Part shown: piece after piece, positions 6,231 through 7,541 of the stretch | Layout of the letters: each line of letters opens with the position of its first letter | How positions within the stretch are numbered: the first letter of the stretch is position 1 | Source: Cellvibrionales bacterium UBA2034 | GTDB lineage: Bacteria; Pseudomonadota; Gammaproteobacteria; Pseudomonadales; UBA7239 | Reading direction: 5' to 3' | Assembly: GCA_002333095.1 (NCBI GenBank) | Contig: DDBK01000003.1 | Coordinates: 1 to 7,541, forward strand | DNA length: 7,541 nt | Notes under the pieces: model-generated | Told to the model about the DNA's origin: nothing | The model's input: the letters and a program-made list of their open reading frames with translations, nothing else | Database searches by the model: none | Program-made: the position numbers and the translations under genes

Positions 6231-7541
6231 GTGCCACACCCCCGCTCCCGACAGCTACTGTACGCTCTCGGCCTGTTGGTCTACTGCGTGGTGTTTTTCA
6301 AGAATGCCTGGGTAGGAGACGATGCCTACATCCTGTTTCGTAGCCTCGACCAGCTGCTGGATGGCCATGGCCCACGCTGGAATCCACATGAGCGTGTGCA
6401 AGTATTTACCTGCCCGCTCTGGTACTGGTTGCTGGCTGGAATGGGCAGTTTTTACCGTAATCACTACCTCAACAGCATCCTGCTGAGCGCTGCCTGCAAC
6501 CTGGTATTACTGTGGAACCTTCACAAGATTTTTGCCGAGCCACGCAAATGGCTATTGGCTGTGCTGGCGCTGGTATTCTCCCAAGCATATTTTGATTTCA
6601 CCTCTTCCGGCCTGGAAAATCCCCTAACGTATTGCCTACTAGTACTAACAGCCCGCTTTTATCTGAATCTCGAAAATGCACCTGAAGAACGCGCACTACT
6701 TTACACAGCCACAGCTTGCGGCCTGTTGTTAGTAACGCGTCATGACATGTTGCTATTGGTGCTGCCGCTGCTCATGCACCATTTCTGGCGTGCAGCCCAA
6801 AGAGACATGCCAGTAACAAAAGCACTTTTTACGTTATTACTGCCGTTAGCGGGCTGGACACTGTTTTCCCTCCTCTACTACGGGTTTCCGTTTCCCAATA
6901 CAGCGTATGCAAAACTGGGCAACATCATACCGCGCGAATTATTGCTGCAACGAGGCACTTCTTATTTCACCACATCAATATGGCGCGACTTCATCAGCAT
7001 AGCCATCCTGCCTGTCGGCATATTCTGTGGAATATTTTCCCGCCAGTTAACCTTGCGTATGGTGGCTCTGGGCATCGCATTGCATCTAGGCTATGTCTGG
7101 TGGATCGGTGGCGATTTTATGCGTGGGCGCTTCTTTGGCTGGGATTATCTTTTATGCGTAATTGTATTAGTCGCCGCCTCCAACAGCCTGGGATCACGCT
7201 GGCTTAACACATTCAATCTTCTGACTGCATTTCTTACGCTGATCGCCGCACTGAGCTGGAAACTGTGGACACCTCCCCTTGCCACGCCAGTTAACTGGGG
7301 AGCAGAACCTTTCAAAATGGGCGACAGTGCCGATGGGGTCACGCAAGAGCGGTATTTCTTTTTCTGGTTCACTGGCTTCCCGAAGTACCTGCAACGCCAG
7401 ACCCCTTTGCTGCTGGACTTCGGCTGGTGTCAGGACGGACTGGAACAGCGGCGACAAAACCTGCCAATAGCGGCCAGCCACACAGTAGGCATGCACGGCT
7501 TCTGTCTAGGCACAGACCGCATACTGGTTGACCTGCTGGGT
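6231..7541 (+). CDS. Polytopic GT-C-like membrane protein, AftB/ZomB-related, partial (C-terminus beyond right edge)
   Basis: The frame is open from 6231 to the window end (437 residues) and rich in membrane helices (for example about 9-23, 80-97, 107-121, 160-182, 198-217, 254-270, 276-291, 305-317, 327-343). The first extracytoplasmic loop carries WVGDDAYILFR (27-37), with the Asp30-Asp31 pair typical of GT-C glycosyltransferases, followed by GHGPRWNPHERVQVFTCPLW (45-64), then GLENPL (127-132) and WIGGDFMRGRFF (291-302). I recall this set from mycobacterial arabinofuranosyltransferase AftB and from proteobacterial proteins labelled ZomB, which has been linked to flagellar rotation control in Vibrio. 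A lipid-linked sugar donor and periplasmic transfer are likely by family, but the acceptor is unknown. Start GTG 6231 has AGGG 9 nt upstream, and an in-frame TAG at 6201 limits extension. Leu/Val/Ile codons ending in A (CTA, TTA, GTA, ATA) look commoner here than in uvrB; this was not counted. It is divergent from the tRNA-uvrB unit. Confidence 0.82.
   Translation, partial: MPHPRSRQLLYALGLLVYCVVFFKNAWVGDDAYILFRSLDQLLDGHGPRWNPHERVQVFTCPLWYWLLAGMGSFYRNHYLNSILLSAACNLVLLWNLHKIFAEPRKWLLAVLALVFSQAYFDFTSSGLENPLTYCLLVLTARFYLNLENAPEERALLYTATACGLLLVTRHDMLLLVLPLLMHHFWRAAQRDMPVTKALFTLLLPLAGWTLFSLLYYGFPFPNTAYAKLGNIIPRELLLQRGTSYFTTSIWRDFISIAILPVGIFCGIFSRQLTLRMVALGIALHLGYVWWIGGDFMRGRFFGWDYLLCVIVLVAASNSLGSRWLNTFNLLTAFLTLIAALSWKLWTPPLATPVNWGAEPFKMGDSADGVTQERYFFFWFTGFPKYLQRQTPLLLDFGWCQDGLEQRRQNLPIAASHTVGMHGFCLGTDRILVDLLG

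Overview
The window looks like chromosomal DNA of a gammaproteobacterium of roughly balanced base composition. The evidence is a UvrB closely matching the Pseudomonas/Escherichia type, tRNA genes with an encoded CCA end, and an HAE1-type RND efflux pump. I cannot name the genus. Coding density is high, with no IS element, CRISPR array, prophage gene or long empty stretch.

Layout. Positions 1-6167 are all read on the minus strand. In transcription order they hold tRNA-Asn(GUU) (6093-6167), a hairpin with a T-run (6034-6083), elongator tRNA-Met(CAU) (5955-6031), uvrB (3881-5941), an inner-membrane SGNH/GDSL-fold protein (2380-3855), a periplasmic adaptor (1311-2393) and the first 435 residues of an RND efflux transporter, which runs off the left edge. 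Spacing is tight throughout: 13 bp from tRNA-Met to uvrB, 25 bp from uvrB to the SGNH gene, a 14-bp overlap from SGNH to adaptor, and 4 bp from adaptor to pump. One transcription unit headed by two tRNAs is the simplest reading. Positions 6231-7541 are on the plus strand and carry the first 437 residues of a polytopic GT-C-like protein related to the AftB/ZomB group, which runs off the right edge.

Control. The only convincing promoter region lies between the divergent tRNA-Asn and GT-C genes (about 6168-6230). The tRNA side has TTGACC, a TATAAC/TAACAT -10 and a GC-rich discriminator, as in stable-RNA promoters. The opposite strand has an extended -10 (TGTTATAAA) that overlaps the tRNA -10, so the two promoters probably cannot be occupied at once. 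I found no separate promoter and no LexA-type CTG-N10-CAG box for uvrB.

How the genes work together. UvrB repairs bulky DNA lesions. The adaptor and RND transporter form the inner-membrane and periplasmic part of a tripartite efflux pump; an outer-membrane channel is not visible. The SGNH protein is probably a periplasm-facing hydrolase or acyltransferase of unknown substrate. No clearly new system is evident. The points most worth a second look are the tRNA-uvrB junction, the inter-tRNA hairpin, the overlapping divergent promoters, the G1-U72 pair in tRNA-Met, and the SGNH gene between repair and efflux genes.
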